Assembly (NCBI GenBank): GCA_049695975.1
Contig: JBAVTE010000040.1
Location: 1-9,378 of the forward strand
Direction of reading: 5' to 3'
DNA length: 9,378 nucleotides
Source: CAILDB01 sp049695975
GTDB taxonomy: Bacteria > Patescibacteriota > Minisyncoccia > Phycocordibacterales > GWA1-40-21
In this document: piece after piece, positions 1-5,136 of the stretch
Layout of the letters: every line of letters begins with the position of its first letter
Position numbering within the stretch: position 1 is the first letter of the stretch
Notes under the pieces: generated by a model
Database searches by the model: none
Seen by the model: only the letters and a program-made list of their open reading frames with translations
What the model was told of the DNA's origin: nothing
Translations under genes and position numbers: made by a program

Positions 1-79
1 CCAAAAGGATTAATACTAAATTGAAAATGTCGCCGAGGGAATTTACCAAAATTTGCGAAAAAAATCGCCCTAGGATACA

Positions 80-412
80 ATGAGAGTAATTGGTGTAATG
101 TTTGTCTTAAAAAAGGGGTACCTTACAGACGGTTCAGTCTTTCGTTGTAGCCAAGCGGATAAGGAAAGCAACGTGGGGAAAGTTTCTCTGTCTGGAACGG
201 TCGCATTCAACGATGCGTCCAATGACAGTTGGATAAACAGCGATCCCCTTAGTGACGAAAAATGCACGCGATGTGCTTTTCTACCGCTTTGCATGGGTGG
301 TTGCAGGTTGAGGAGGATGAGGAGTAAAGACGATTACTGTCTTGATTGGATGAAAAATACCAAGAAGTTTCTACAATTGCTGGTACTTAACGAGCGTCTG
401 GCAATTAAGTAG
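80..412 (+). CDS. SPASM-domain C-terminal fragment of a radical SAM protein, probably a remnant
   Basis: The reading frame encodes the C-terminal auxiliary-cluster (SPASM) domain found in radical SAM enzymes that modify peptides. The Cys pattern is visible: one Cys after DGSVFR, then KCTRCAFLPLCMGGC (C-x2-C-x5-C-x3-C), then a last Cys in DDYC. The family ligates one or two extra Fe-S clusters with these residues. The radical SAM core with its CxxxCxxC motif is absent. The frame is closed by TAG at 71-73, so the ATG at 80 is probably not an original start; only a weak AGGA at 72-75 precedes it. In the neighbouring frame, 25-118 encodes NWCNVCLKKG, which would supply the missing first SPASM Cys if a one-base indel lay near the A6G4 run at 109-118; that frame is itself closed by TGA at 22-24. 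The gene is therefore either broken or continues out of frame before the window. It is GC-richer than the housekeeping genes and may be transferred DNA. The domain call is firm; present function is doubtful. Confidence 0.72.
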   Translation: MRVIGVMFVLKKGYLTDGSVFRCSQADKESNVGKVSLSGTVAFNDASNDSWINSDPLSDEKCTRCAFLPLCMGGCRLRRMRSKDDYCLDWMKNTKKFLQLLVLNERLAIK

Positions 413-418
413 AAAAGG

Positions 419-427
419 TGGTATATT
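419..427 (+). promoter_or_regulatory. Extended -10 promoter of the mini-gene
   Basis: TGgTATATT matches the extended -10 pattern TGnTATAAT with one mismatch. A start site about 7 bases downstream (near 434) would leave a short leader holding the Shine-Dalgarno at 437-445. The -35 region at about 399-404 is poor, as is common for extended -10 promoters. It begins 7 bases after the SPASM stop codon, so the mini-gene can be transcribed separately. Confidence 0.5.
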
Positions 428-436
428 AAATTACGG

Positions 437-445
437 AAAGGAGGT
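437..445 (+). promoter_or_regulatory. Perfect Shine-Dalgarno for the 26-codon ORF
   Basis: AAAGGAGGT is fully complementary to the usual 16S 3' end and ends 4 bases before ATG at 450. Such a strong site is exceptional here, because most genes in the window have none. It is the best evidence that the short ORF is translated. Confidence 0.6.
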
Positions 446-449
446 CAGC

Positions 450-530
450 ATGAAACGGATTAAGACGGCGGTTGCTGTCAGGATTCGGATGCCCCGCGCA
501 AGCGGAGCCAGTTGCTGTCGTGGAAGTTGA
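450..530 (+). CDS. Small peptide ORF (26 aa), candidate modified-peptide precursor
   Basis: I do not recognise this peptide. It starts MKRIKTAVAVRIRMPRA and ends SGASCCRGS, is Arg/Lys-rich and carries a Cys-Cys pair near the C-terminus. Support for a real gene comes from its layout: an extended -10 at 419-427, a perfect Shine-Dalgarno at 437-445, and a strong intrinsic terminator at 549-580. It lies 37 bases after a radical SAM/SPASM gene remnant, an enzyme class that often modifies small ribosomal peptides; the pairing suggests a RiPP precursor but does not prove it. An oddity is the next frame, where 490-561 reads through to a TAA with the tail VEVELPDCVTCPA, which also looks like a Cys-bearing core. 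One indel could therefore have changed the C-terminus. The alternative is a structured small RNA with no coding role. GC content is high (37/60 at 481-540). Confidence 0.4.
   Translation: MKRIKTAVAVRIRMPRASGASCCRGS
491..508 (+). other. GNRA-tetraloop hairpin inside the mini-gene
   Basis: CCGC-GCAA-GCGG forms a 4-bp G+C stem capped by a GCAA (GNRA) loop. It extends by two further pairs beyond one C-A mismatch. A second small stem, GGAAGT-tga-ACTTCC, lies at 522-536. With the terminator, the predicted transcript of about 145 nt would contain three hairpins, which keeps a structured-RNA reading open. Confidence 0.4.
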
Positions 531-548
531 ACTTCCCGACTGTGTTAC

Positions 549-580
549 GTGCCCAGCTTAAGGAAGCTGGACACCTTTTT
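549..580 (+). terminator. Strong rho-independent terminator
   Basis: The stem CCAGCTT/AAGCTGG (7 bp) has an AAGG loop and is extended by GTG/CAC across one mismatch; CTTTTT follows directly. It closes the mini-gene in the plus direction. The T-run overlaps the stop codon of the convergent minus-strand gene, so the two genes end back to back. Confidence 0.8.
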
Positions 581-1013
581 ATCTATCGGTTCTTCCTAAA
601 ATAGCTCTTGTTAGATGATGTACTGTTTCTTCTAACTTTTCAAAATATGAGTCAATTATTTTTGTATTATTTTTAGATAAAGTTTTAATCTTATTTTCAC
701 TGTATTTATCAAAATCGTACAATAAAACATGGAGCATCTCGTGTACCAGCGAATACTCCTCGTCACCTCTCCATGGGTTCCACGTTAAAAGTATTGTAGC
801 GGTTTTTTTCTTTGTGTTGGCTATAAAATGGCCACTTTGGCGATAACCATTGTCTTTTTGAAAATCCACAATTATTAATTTGAATTTCCAATCTCTCATT
901 TTGAGTTTCTTTTGCCAAAAACCCAACATCTTTTTGAGTTCAACAAAAGACAGACCTTTTTTAGCAGGTGGATTAAAGTCGACAATCAGGCCTTTTTCTA
1001 TTCTTTTCTTCAT
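579..1013 (-). CDS. Small HExxH zinc metallopeptidase-like protein (144 aa)
   Basis: The protein contains HEMLH at residues 91-95, the HExxH motif in which two His bind zinc and the Glu activates water. A second acidic cluster, LEETVHH at 127-133, could give the third ligand, as in gluzincin-like and SprT/WLM-like folds. The middle of the protein (about 42-80) alternates strand-like segments (KFKLIIVD, TATILLTW), as in compact minimal metallopeptidases found in phages and accessory islands. There is no signal peptide or membrane segment, so it is probably cytoplasmic. The target is unknown. On the minus strand an extended -10 (TGcTATATT, 1028 to 1020) lies 6 bases before the ATG, which implies a leaderless mRNA and supports this start. 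It converges on the mini-gene terminator. The motif is certain; family assignment is tentative. Confidence 0.75.
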   Translation of the reverse strand: MKKRIEKGLIVDFNPPAKKGLSFVELKKMLGFWQKKLKMRDWKFKLIIVDFQKDNGYRQSGHFIANTKKKTATILLTWNPWRGDEEYSLVHEMLHVLLYDFDKYSENKIKTLSKNNTKIIDSYFEKLEETVHHLTRAILGRTDR

Positions 1014-1019
1014 ATTTTA

Positions 1020-1028
1020 AATATAGCA
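1020..1028 (-). promoter_or_regulatory. Extended -10 of the metallopeptidase gene, leaderless layout
   Basis: Read on the minus strand the bases are TGcTATATT, followed by TAAAAT and then the ATG. A start site 6-8 bases after the -10 coincides with the A of the ATG. No Shine-Dalgarno is present, which fits leaderless translation. Confidence 0.5.
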
Positions 1029-1116
1029 CAATATCTCAAAATAGTATATAATACCTGATACACATTTATTAGTGCTACTAAAAGTGCCAAATGTGTTTAG
1101 ACATTACCATAGCAAA

Positions 1117-1146
1117 TTGACTTATATACACAACACATGTTATTGT
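1117..1146 (+). promoter_or_regulatory. Possible -35/-10 promoter of the zinc-finger gene
   Basis: TTGACT (1117-1122) matches 5 of 6 -35 bases and is followed after 18 bases by TATTGT (1141-1146, 4 of 6). The start would be near 1153, giving a leader of about 28 nt that includes the Shine-Dalgarno. A small dyad AACA-ca-TGTT lies in the spacer and might bind a regulator. Confidence 0.35.
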
Positions 1147-1164
1147 CACATTAGATAGTTACTT

Positions 1165-1173
1165 AGAAAGGAG
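1165..1173 (+). promoter_or_regulatory. Shine-Dalgarno of the zinc-finger gene
   Basis: AGAAAGGAG lies 7 bases before ATG 1181. With 437-445 it is one of only two convincing Shine-Dalgarno sites seen, both in the accessory zone. Confidence 0.6.
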
Positions 1174-1180
1174 AAAAAGG

Positions 1181-1393
1181 ATGTCAAGTAAAAGACATTT
1201 ACGGAAACGTTCCTGTGAGTCAAAAATTAGACACAATAGCGAATGTTTGGCATTTAACCATGCCAAAAGTCTAGGATTTGGATATTTATCTTACTGTTGT
1301 CAGTTTTGTGGCGGTTGGCATGTTGGTCGCCCTGACAAAAGGAAACTCCAAAGCATTAAAACTAGAAAGAAAAATGCTAGAAAAATGTTATAA
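1181..1393 (+). CDS. Small Cys/His zinc-finger-like basic protein (70 aa)
   Basis: The protein is short and basic. Cys12 and His18 lie in an N-terminal segment (SCESKIRH) and a second pair forms CCQFCGGWHVGR, with Cys40-x2-Cys43-x3-His47. The same layout, a C-E-x-K-x-R-H segment followed about 20 residues later by Y-x-C-x2-CGGWH, is familiar to me from small proteins of phages and bacterial accessory regions; their function is not established. A zinc-binding, nucleic-acid-contacting role is an inference from the Cys/His pairs and the Lys/Arg-rich tail (residues 53-68). The start is well fixed by a Shine-Dalgarno 7 bases upstream, and an intrinsic terminator follows 14 bases after the stop, so it is probably monocistronic. 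An overlapping frame at 1278-1511 is a shadow. Confidence 0.75.
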   Translation: MSSKRHLRKRSCESKIRHNSECLAFNHAKSLGFGYLSYCCQFCGGWHVGRPDKRKLQSIKTRKKNARKML

Positions 1394-1406
1394 GACTACC
1401 AACATG

Positions 1407-1441
1407 AAACCCATCAGACACTTGTCGGTGGGTTTTCTTTT
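1407..1441 (+). terminator. Rho-independent terminator after the zinc-finger gene
   Basis: AAACCCATC pairs with GGTGGGTTT (one G-T pair) as a 9-bp stem. A bulged A and an inner GAC/GTC stem with an ACTT loop follow. The 3' side runs into TTTTCTTTTA. This is a convincing intrinsic terminator. Confidence 0.8.
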
Positions 1442-1732
1442 ACTTAACATCCTCCATCTTAAGTTCATATATGCATATTTTAATTCCTTCTCTCTTGTCA
1501 ACAAGTTCTGAAAACCATACAAAATGAACTTTATTAAAATATTTGAATAATATATTATTAATGTTATTATATATTAAAGTCAAGACAGAAAAAATATTTC
1601 GTTAAAAATTACGAAAGATTATTGAAGAAACTGAATTGACTCAAATCGAGTTAACAAAAGATTGAGGTTGTCGAACTAAAAATTTTGTAAAAATTATAAA
1701 TAAAAAATATTAACTATATATAAAGTAATTTT
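1442..1732. other. Very AT-rich intergenic stretch
   Basis: No intact gene is seen between the terminator and the next ORF. G+C drops to 6/60 at 1681-1740. The stretch contains a small palindrome CTTGT-CA-ACAAG near 1495-1507, an AT-only imperfect palindrome near 1547-1576, and a possible decayed helix-turn-helix segment listed separately. TATA-like -10 candidates at about 1716-1724 precede ATG 1733 but cannot be told apart from the AT background. Confidence 0.6.
1606..1713 (+). pseudogene. Possible relic of an XRE-type helix-turn-helix domain
   Basis: The frame reads LRKIIEETELTQIELTKD, then TGA (1663-1665), then GCRTKNFVKIINKKY and TAA. The spacing LTQ-x-EL-x4-G-C-x4-V-x2-I matches the recognition-helix region of phage-repressor-like HTH_XRE domains, with the TGA in place of a residue just before the conserved Gly. 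There is no start codon and TAA at 1603-1605 closes the frame upstream. It is either a decayed regulator fragment or a chance resemblance in AT-rich DNA. I consider it weak. Confidence 0.3.
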
Positions 1733-2224
1733 ATGAACTGTGAAAAATGTAAAAATCCTCTTCCATTAAACACAAAAATTTGTCCATCATGTGGAACTGA
1801 AGTTAAAGTAAATACCTCGAAAAATGAAGTAGCGAATGATATCATTATTGAAGGAAAAAAAGTAAATGACAAAAAAACTTTTGATCAAGTTGTTAGTTTT
1901 TGTGCTCTTTTTTTTGGTTTTATCATTGCTAAATATATCGGTGCAGGTTTTTTATTTTTTTTAGGAGGAGGGATTTTGGGTCAATGGTTTCCTAAATGGT
2001 ATCTGAAACGAAATAAAATAAATATAAATCTAGTTAAATGGATTGTATGGTCAAATGTTATTACTTGGTTATTCCCGATAATAGGAATTATCACTGGTTT
2101 TGCTGCACTAGAATTTGGAAATCATTTTCCAAATGATCGTAAAAAATATAAAACGATTGCCGTTATTGGAATAGTTGCTTCACTTTTAAATATTATTCTA
2201 GGAATATTAATACCTACTAAATAA
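1733..2224 (+). CDS. Zinc-ribbon membrane protein (163 aa)
   Basis: The N-terminus holds a zinc-ribbon, MNCEKCKNPL to CPSCG, with Cys3-x2-Cys6-x10-Cys17-x2-Cys20. A polar linker (21-50) follows. Then come three or four hydrophobic segments, at about 53-71 and 73-88 (Gly-rich LFFLGGGILG), 101-127 and 140-160. This is the common layout of cytoplasmic zinc-ribbon plus polytopic membrane proteins annotated as zinc-ribbon domain-containing; no enzymatic motif is visible and the function is unknown. No Shine-Dalgarno precedes the ATG, and the short distance to TATA-like hexamers at 1716-1724 could mean a leaderless mRNA. It stands alone, with about 340 bp of AT-rich DNA before it and 194 bp after. 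Confidence 0.7.
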   Translation: MNCEKCKNPLPLNTKICPSCGTEVKVNTSKNEVANDIIIEGKKVNDKKTFDQVVSFCALFFGFIIAKYIGAGFLFFLGGGILGQWFPKWYLKRNKININLVKWIVWSNVITWLFPIIGIITGFAALEFGNHFPNDRKKYKTIAVIGIVASLLNIILGILIPTK

Positions 2225-2380
2225 GTTATCTTTGTCACAAATGTTCATGCACTCTTTGACTTAATAGTATACAGTGACATCAATAAAAGTTATCTACAAA
2301 CCATTCTTAAAATAAATACTAGATTATTTTATAGTTTATATGAATTTTTGAATGTCTATTTTTTCAAATATTTTTATCTG

Positions 2381-2389
2381 TGGTACAAT
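2381..2389 (+). promoter_or_regulatory. Extended -10 promoter ahead of the YhhQ-type gene
   Basis: TGgTACAAT matches TGnTATAAT at all but one base. The expected start near 2396 leaves a leader of about 22 nt without a Shine-Dalgarno before ATG 2419. A weak T-rich -35 lies at about 2360-2366. Confidence 0.55.
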
Positions 2390-2418
2390 TATAACATTAT
2401 TAATTAAGCAAGATAAAA

Positions 2419-3117
2419 ATGCAAACAGAACCAGTAAAAGATTTCGTCAATAATAGTAAATATTATTTATATATTGCCGTCTCATTTGTTGCTATCCTAA
2501 TTATTTCAAACACAGTAGCTGTCAAGCTCATCGGTATAGGTCATATCGTTTTTACTGGTGCATTTTTAATCTTTCCTATTAGCTATATTTTTGGAGATAT
2601 TTTGACTGAAGTGTATGGCTACAAAGCTACAAGAAATATCATTTGGGCTGGTTTCTTTACTCAATTTTTGATGGTATTTTGCTATTCACTAGTACAAATA
2701 ATGCCTGCCGCAAGTGTCTGGACCAATCAAGCATCTTACAATGTTATTTTAGGTGTAGTACCCAGAATAGCGATAGCCTCAATGATTGGTTATTTCTGTG
2801 GTGAATTTGCAAATTCCTATATAATGTCAAAAATCAAAATCAAAACTGAAGGTAAATTACTCTGGGTAAGAACAATAGGATCAACCATCGTGGGACAGCT
2901 TCTTGATAGTGTTTTATTTACAGTAATTGCCTTCTTTGCTACCATTCCTACACATATATTACTTACCATGATTGCTGTCCAATACTTTGGAAAAGTTATA
3001 TATGAAATAATATTAACCCCAGTTACTTATTATTTAATCAAAAAACTCAAACAAGCTGAGGGCGTGGATACATATGACCGTAATATAAGCTACAGTCCTT
3101 TTGGTATTAAAGATTAA
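2419..3117 (+). CDS. yhhQ: Queuosine-precursor transporter, YhhQ/VUT_1 family
   Basis: This is a polytopic membrane protein of 232 residues, the normal length for the COG1738 family, whose E. coli member YhhQ imports queuosine precursors (preQ0/preQ1) for tRNA anticodon modification. Family landmarks are visible: FPISYIFGDILTEVYGYKAT at 52-71, GEFANSYIMSKIK at 128-140, RTIGSTIVGQLLDSVLF at 151-167, and KVIYEIILTPVTYY at 192-205. About six membrane segments alternate with short loops, and the tail is polar. An organism with few biosynthetic genes would depend on such uptake; no tgt or other queuosine gene is in the window, so the exact substrate is inferred from the family. An extended -10 at 2381-2389 is likely its promoter. 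The ZIP gene starts 29 bp after its stop and may be cotranscribed. Confidence 0.88.
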   Translation: MQTEPVKDFVNNSKYYLYIAVSFVAILIISNTVAVKLIGIGHIVFTGAFLIFPISYIFGDILTEVYGYKATRNIIWAGFFTQFLMVFCYSLVQIMPAASVWTNQASYNVILGVVPRIAIASMIGYFCGEFANSYIMSKIKIKTEGKLLWVRTIGSTIVGQLLDSVLFTVIAFFATIPTHILLTMIAVQYFGKVIYEIILTPVTYYLIKKLKQAEGVDTYDRNISYSPFGIKD

Positions 3118-3146
3118 ACATAATTTATATAAACAATCAATAAAAT

Positions 3147-3872
3147 ATGCAAGTAATATTATTATCAATAGTAACTTTCTTTTCTACTGCCCTTGGTGGT
3201 CTTTTTTCGATCAAACACAAAGATAATCTCCACAGAATAATGGGCTTCACTGCTGGTATACTTCTCGGCGTTGTATTTTTTGATGTTTTTCCGGAAATTA
3301 TTAATTTAATAATAAAAAATAATTTTAGTACAACAAAGGTAATGATTGCACTCGTTCTTGGTTTTTTAATTTTTCATATTTTAGAAAAAACAATTTTAAT
3401 ACACCACTCTCACGAAGAAGAATACGCAGATCACAAACATCCCCAAGTCGGTGTTTGGTCGGCTATTGCCCTCGCTGTACATAGTTTTATGGATGGTGTT
3501 GGTATTGGTCTTGGTTTTCAAGTAAGCAATGAGGTTGGAATTTTAGTTACCGTTGCAGTCATTGCTCACGATTTTACTGATGGCATGAATACCGTTACCT
3601 TGATGCTAACTCATAAAAATAGTGTCGAAAAAGCAAAATGGTTTTTACTTTTAGATGCTCTTGCACCTATACTCGGAGCAATTTCCACTCTATTTTTCCA
3701 AGTATCAGAAAGTTTTCTTATTTTATATCTCGGATTTTTCGCTGGATTCTTACTTTATATCGGCGCAAGCGACATATTACCAGAGGCTCACAGCAGAGAC
3801 AGTTCTCTCAAAACTATTGCACTCACTGTTTTGGGTCTAACTTTTATTTTTATAATCACACGATTTGTTTGA
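3147..3872 (+). CDS. ZIP-family divalent metal transporter
   Basis: This is a 241-residue membrane protein of the ZIP (Zrt/Irt-like) family, which moves Zn2+ and related cations into the cytoplasm. Signature residues are in TM4, HSFMDGVGIGLGF (His112, Asp116), and in TM5, HDFTDGMN (His141, Asp142, Asp145), which form the binuclear metal site in characterised members; Asp replaces the more common Glu of TM5. A His-rich cytoplasmic loop, HHSHEEEYADHKH at 86-98, is typical of metal-sensing loops before TM4. ILPEAH at 210-215 is the late conserved motif. The gene ends in TGA, which argues against TGA being a sense codon here. It begins 29 bp after the YhhQ-type gene without a Shine-Dalgarno, and tsaD starts 33 bp downstream. 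Metal preference cannot be read from sequence. Confidence 0.88.
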   Translation: MQVILLSIVTFFSTALGGLFSIKHKDNLHRIMGFTAGILLGVVFFDVFPEIINLIIKNNFSTTKVMIALVLGFLIFHILEKTILIHHSHEEEYADHKHPQVGVWSAIALAVHSFMDGVGIGLGFQVSNEVGILVTVAVIAHDFTDGMNTVTLMLTHKNSVEKAKWFLLLDALAPILGAISTLFFQVSESFLILYLGFFAGFLLYIGASDILPEAHSRDSSLKTIALTVLGLTFIFIITRFV

Positions 3873-3905
3873 TTTAATATCTATTTTAGATTATTGTTCT
3901 AGTAT

Positions 3906-5084
3906 ATGATTATATTAGGTATTGAAACTTCCTGTGACGAAACGGCTATTAGTATTATAAATTCCGAAAAAAATGGAGAAAAAACTTTGATTAAAGTTCT
4001 TGGAAATCAACTTTTTTCACAAATAGCCATACATGCACAATATGGTGGGGTTTTTCCAATGATGGCAAAAAGGTCTCACGCAGAAAATATGATTCCCCTC
4101 TTTCTAGAATGTCTAAAAGAAGCCAAGCTTTTTTACGAAGAAGAAAAAGAACTTTCAGAAGAAAAAAAATCGACAATAAAAACAATCCTTGAGAGAGAAT
4201 TTGAACTTGCAGAAAAACTTTTAGATTTGGCAAAAGATATTTCTACACCAAAAATAGATGCGATAGCTGTAACACAAGGTCCTGGACTTGAACCAGCTCT
4301 CTGGGTAGGACTCAATTTTGCAAAAGCGATTTCATATCTTTGGAATATTCCACTCATCCCCACAAACCATATGGAAGGACATATTTTTGCTGGATTGATG
4401 AAAAAAGTTAACAATGATTATGAAATAATTACACCAGAAATGCCAACTATTGCTCTTTTAATAAGCGGAGGTCATACGCAACTCGTTCTTTCAAAATCCC
4501 TCCAGGAATACGAGGTTATCGGCGAAACAAGAGACGACGCCGTGGGTGAAGCTTTTGACAAAGTAGCCAGAATTATCGGACTTCCCTATCCTGGTGGTCC
4601 TCAAATTTCAAAACTTGCCGATAAAGAAAGAACTGAATCTGGTTTAAACGCAGAAAAAAAATGGAACTTGCCTCGCCCAATGATTCATTCAAAAGATTTA
4701 GATTTTTCATTTTCTGGATTAAAGACTTCCGTACTTTATACTGTTAAAAAAATCCCTGAACTCACAGAAAAAATAAAACAAGAAATCGCCAGAGAATTTG
4801 AAGATGCTGTAGTGGAAGTGCTTTCATCAAAAACAAGATCTGCAGTGGAACAATTTGGAGCAAAGACTCTAGTTCTAGGTGGTGGAGTAAGCGCCAACAA
4901 AGAAATCCGCACAAAGCTTGCCAAGCTTGCGGAAGAAATAAATGTTACTTTTTTTGTTCCAGAAATAAGTGCTTCCACAGATAATTCTCTTATGATAGCA
5001 GTTGCGGGATTGTTCAATTATTCAAACCAAAAGCCATATTTTGGAGAAATACTCAAAGCTGATGGTAATTTAAAGTTAAATTAA
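3906..5084 (+). CDS. tsaD: tRNA N6-adenosine threonylcarbamoyltransferase TsaD
   Basis: TsaD (Kae1/YgjD) transfers threonylcarbamoyl from TC-AMP to A37 of tRNAs reading ANN codons, working with TsaB, TsaE and TsaC/TsaC2. ASKHA-fold motifs are intact: GIETSCDET at 5-13, HAQYGGVFP at 43-51, NHMEGH at 154-159 (metal-binding His), ISGGHTQLV at 186-194, DDAVGEAFDKVAR with GLPYPGG at 210-231, FSFSGLKTSV at 267-276, VLGGGVSANKEIR at 323-335, and STDNSLMIA at 357-365. At 392 residues it is longer than the usual 330-350. The excess is a charged, probably helical insert at about 74-116 between the GGV..H region and the IDAIAVTQGPGL motif. The usual Cys of the late CTDN motif is Ser here. The start is 33 bp after the ZIP gene and lacks a Shine-Dalgarno. 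Identification is secure. Confidence 0.96.
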   Translation: MIILGIETSCDETAISIINSEKNGEKTLIKVLGNQLFSQIAIHAQYGGVFPMMAKRSHAENMIPLFLECLKEAKLFYEEEKELSEEKKSTIKTILEREFELAEKLLDLAKDISTPKIDAIAVTQGPGLEPALWVGLNFAKAISYLWNIPLIPTNHMEGHIFAGLMKKVNNDYEIITPEMPTIALLISGGHTQLVLSKSLQEYEVIGETRDDAVGEAFDKVARIIGLPYPGGPQISKLADKERTESGLNAEKKWNLPRPMIHSKDLDFSFSGLKTSVLYTVKKIPELTEKIKQEIAREFEDAVVEVLSSKTRSAVEQFGAKTLVLGGGVSANKEIRTKLAKLAEEINVTFFVPEISASTDNSLMIAVAGLFNYSNQKPYFGEILKADGNLKLN

Positions 5085-5102
5085 AAAATAATTTTTTAAT
5101 TT
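5078..5102. terminator. All-A/T perfect palindrome spanning the tsaD stop codon
   Basis: AAATTAAAAAA pairs perfectly with TTTTTTAATTT around a 3-nt loop. It includes the tsaD TAA and offers a T-run in either direction. It could act as a weak bidirectional terminator between tsaD and valS, although a stem with no G-C pair is unusual. Confidence 0.35.
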
Positions 5103-5120
5103 CCCTAATAATCTTTTTTT

Positions 5121-5129
5121 TGGTATTAT
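5121..5129 (+). promoter_or_regulatory. Extended -10 of valS, leaderless layout
   Basis: TGgTATTAT matches the extended -10 consensus with one mismatch. Only 7 bases (ttacgag) separate it from the valS ATG at 5137, so the start site should fall on or next to the ATG. There is no Shine-Dalgarno. Confidence 0.6.
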
Positions 5130-5136
5130 TTACGAG

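Noticed and set aside
70..294. 74-aa minus-strand ORF
   Set aside because: It is antisense to the SPASM coding region, whose Cys motifs show the true strand.
471..519. Repeat GTTGCTGTC as part of a CRISPR or diversity-generating retroelement
   Set aside because: There are only two 9-base copies, and no reverse transcriptase, cas gene or template/variable pair is present.
1278..1511. 77-aa plus-strand ORF
   Set aside because: It overlaps the zinc-finger gene in another frame, has no ribosome-binding site and reads through the terminator at 1407-1441.
1663..1665. TGA read as glycine (alternative genetic code)
   Set aside because: The ZIP gene ends naturally at TGA, and no long gene in the window needs TGA as sense.
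2233..2279. TGTCAC ... GTGACA inverted repeat after the zinc-ribbon gene
   Set aside because: Arms are 6 bases with a 35-base spacer and no T-run, so chance is a sufficient explanation.
3638..3877. Two short plus-strand ORFs inside the ZIP gene
   Set aside because: They are out-of-frame readings of a well-supported transporter.
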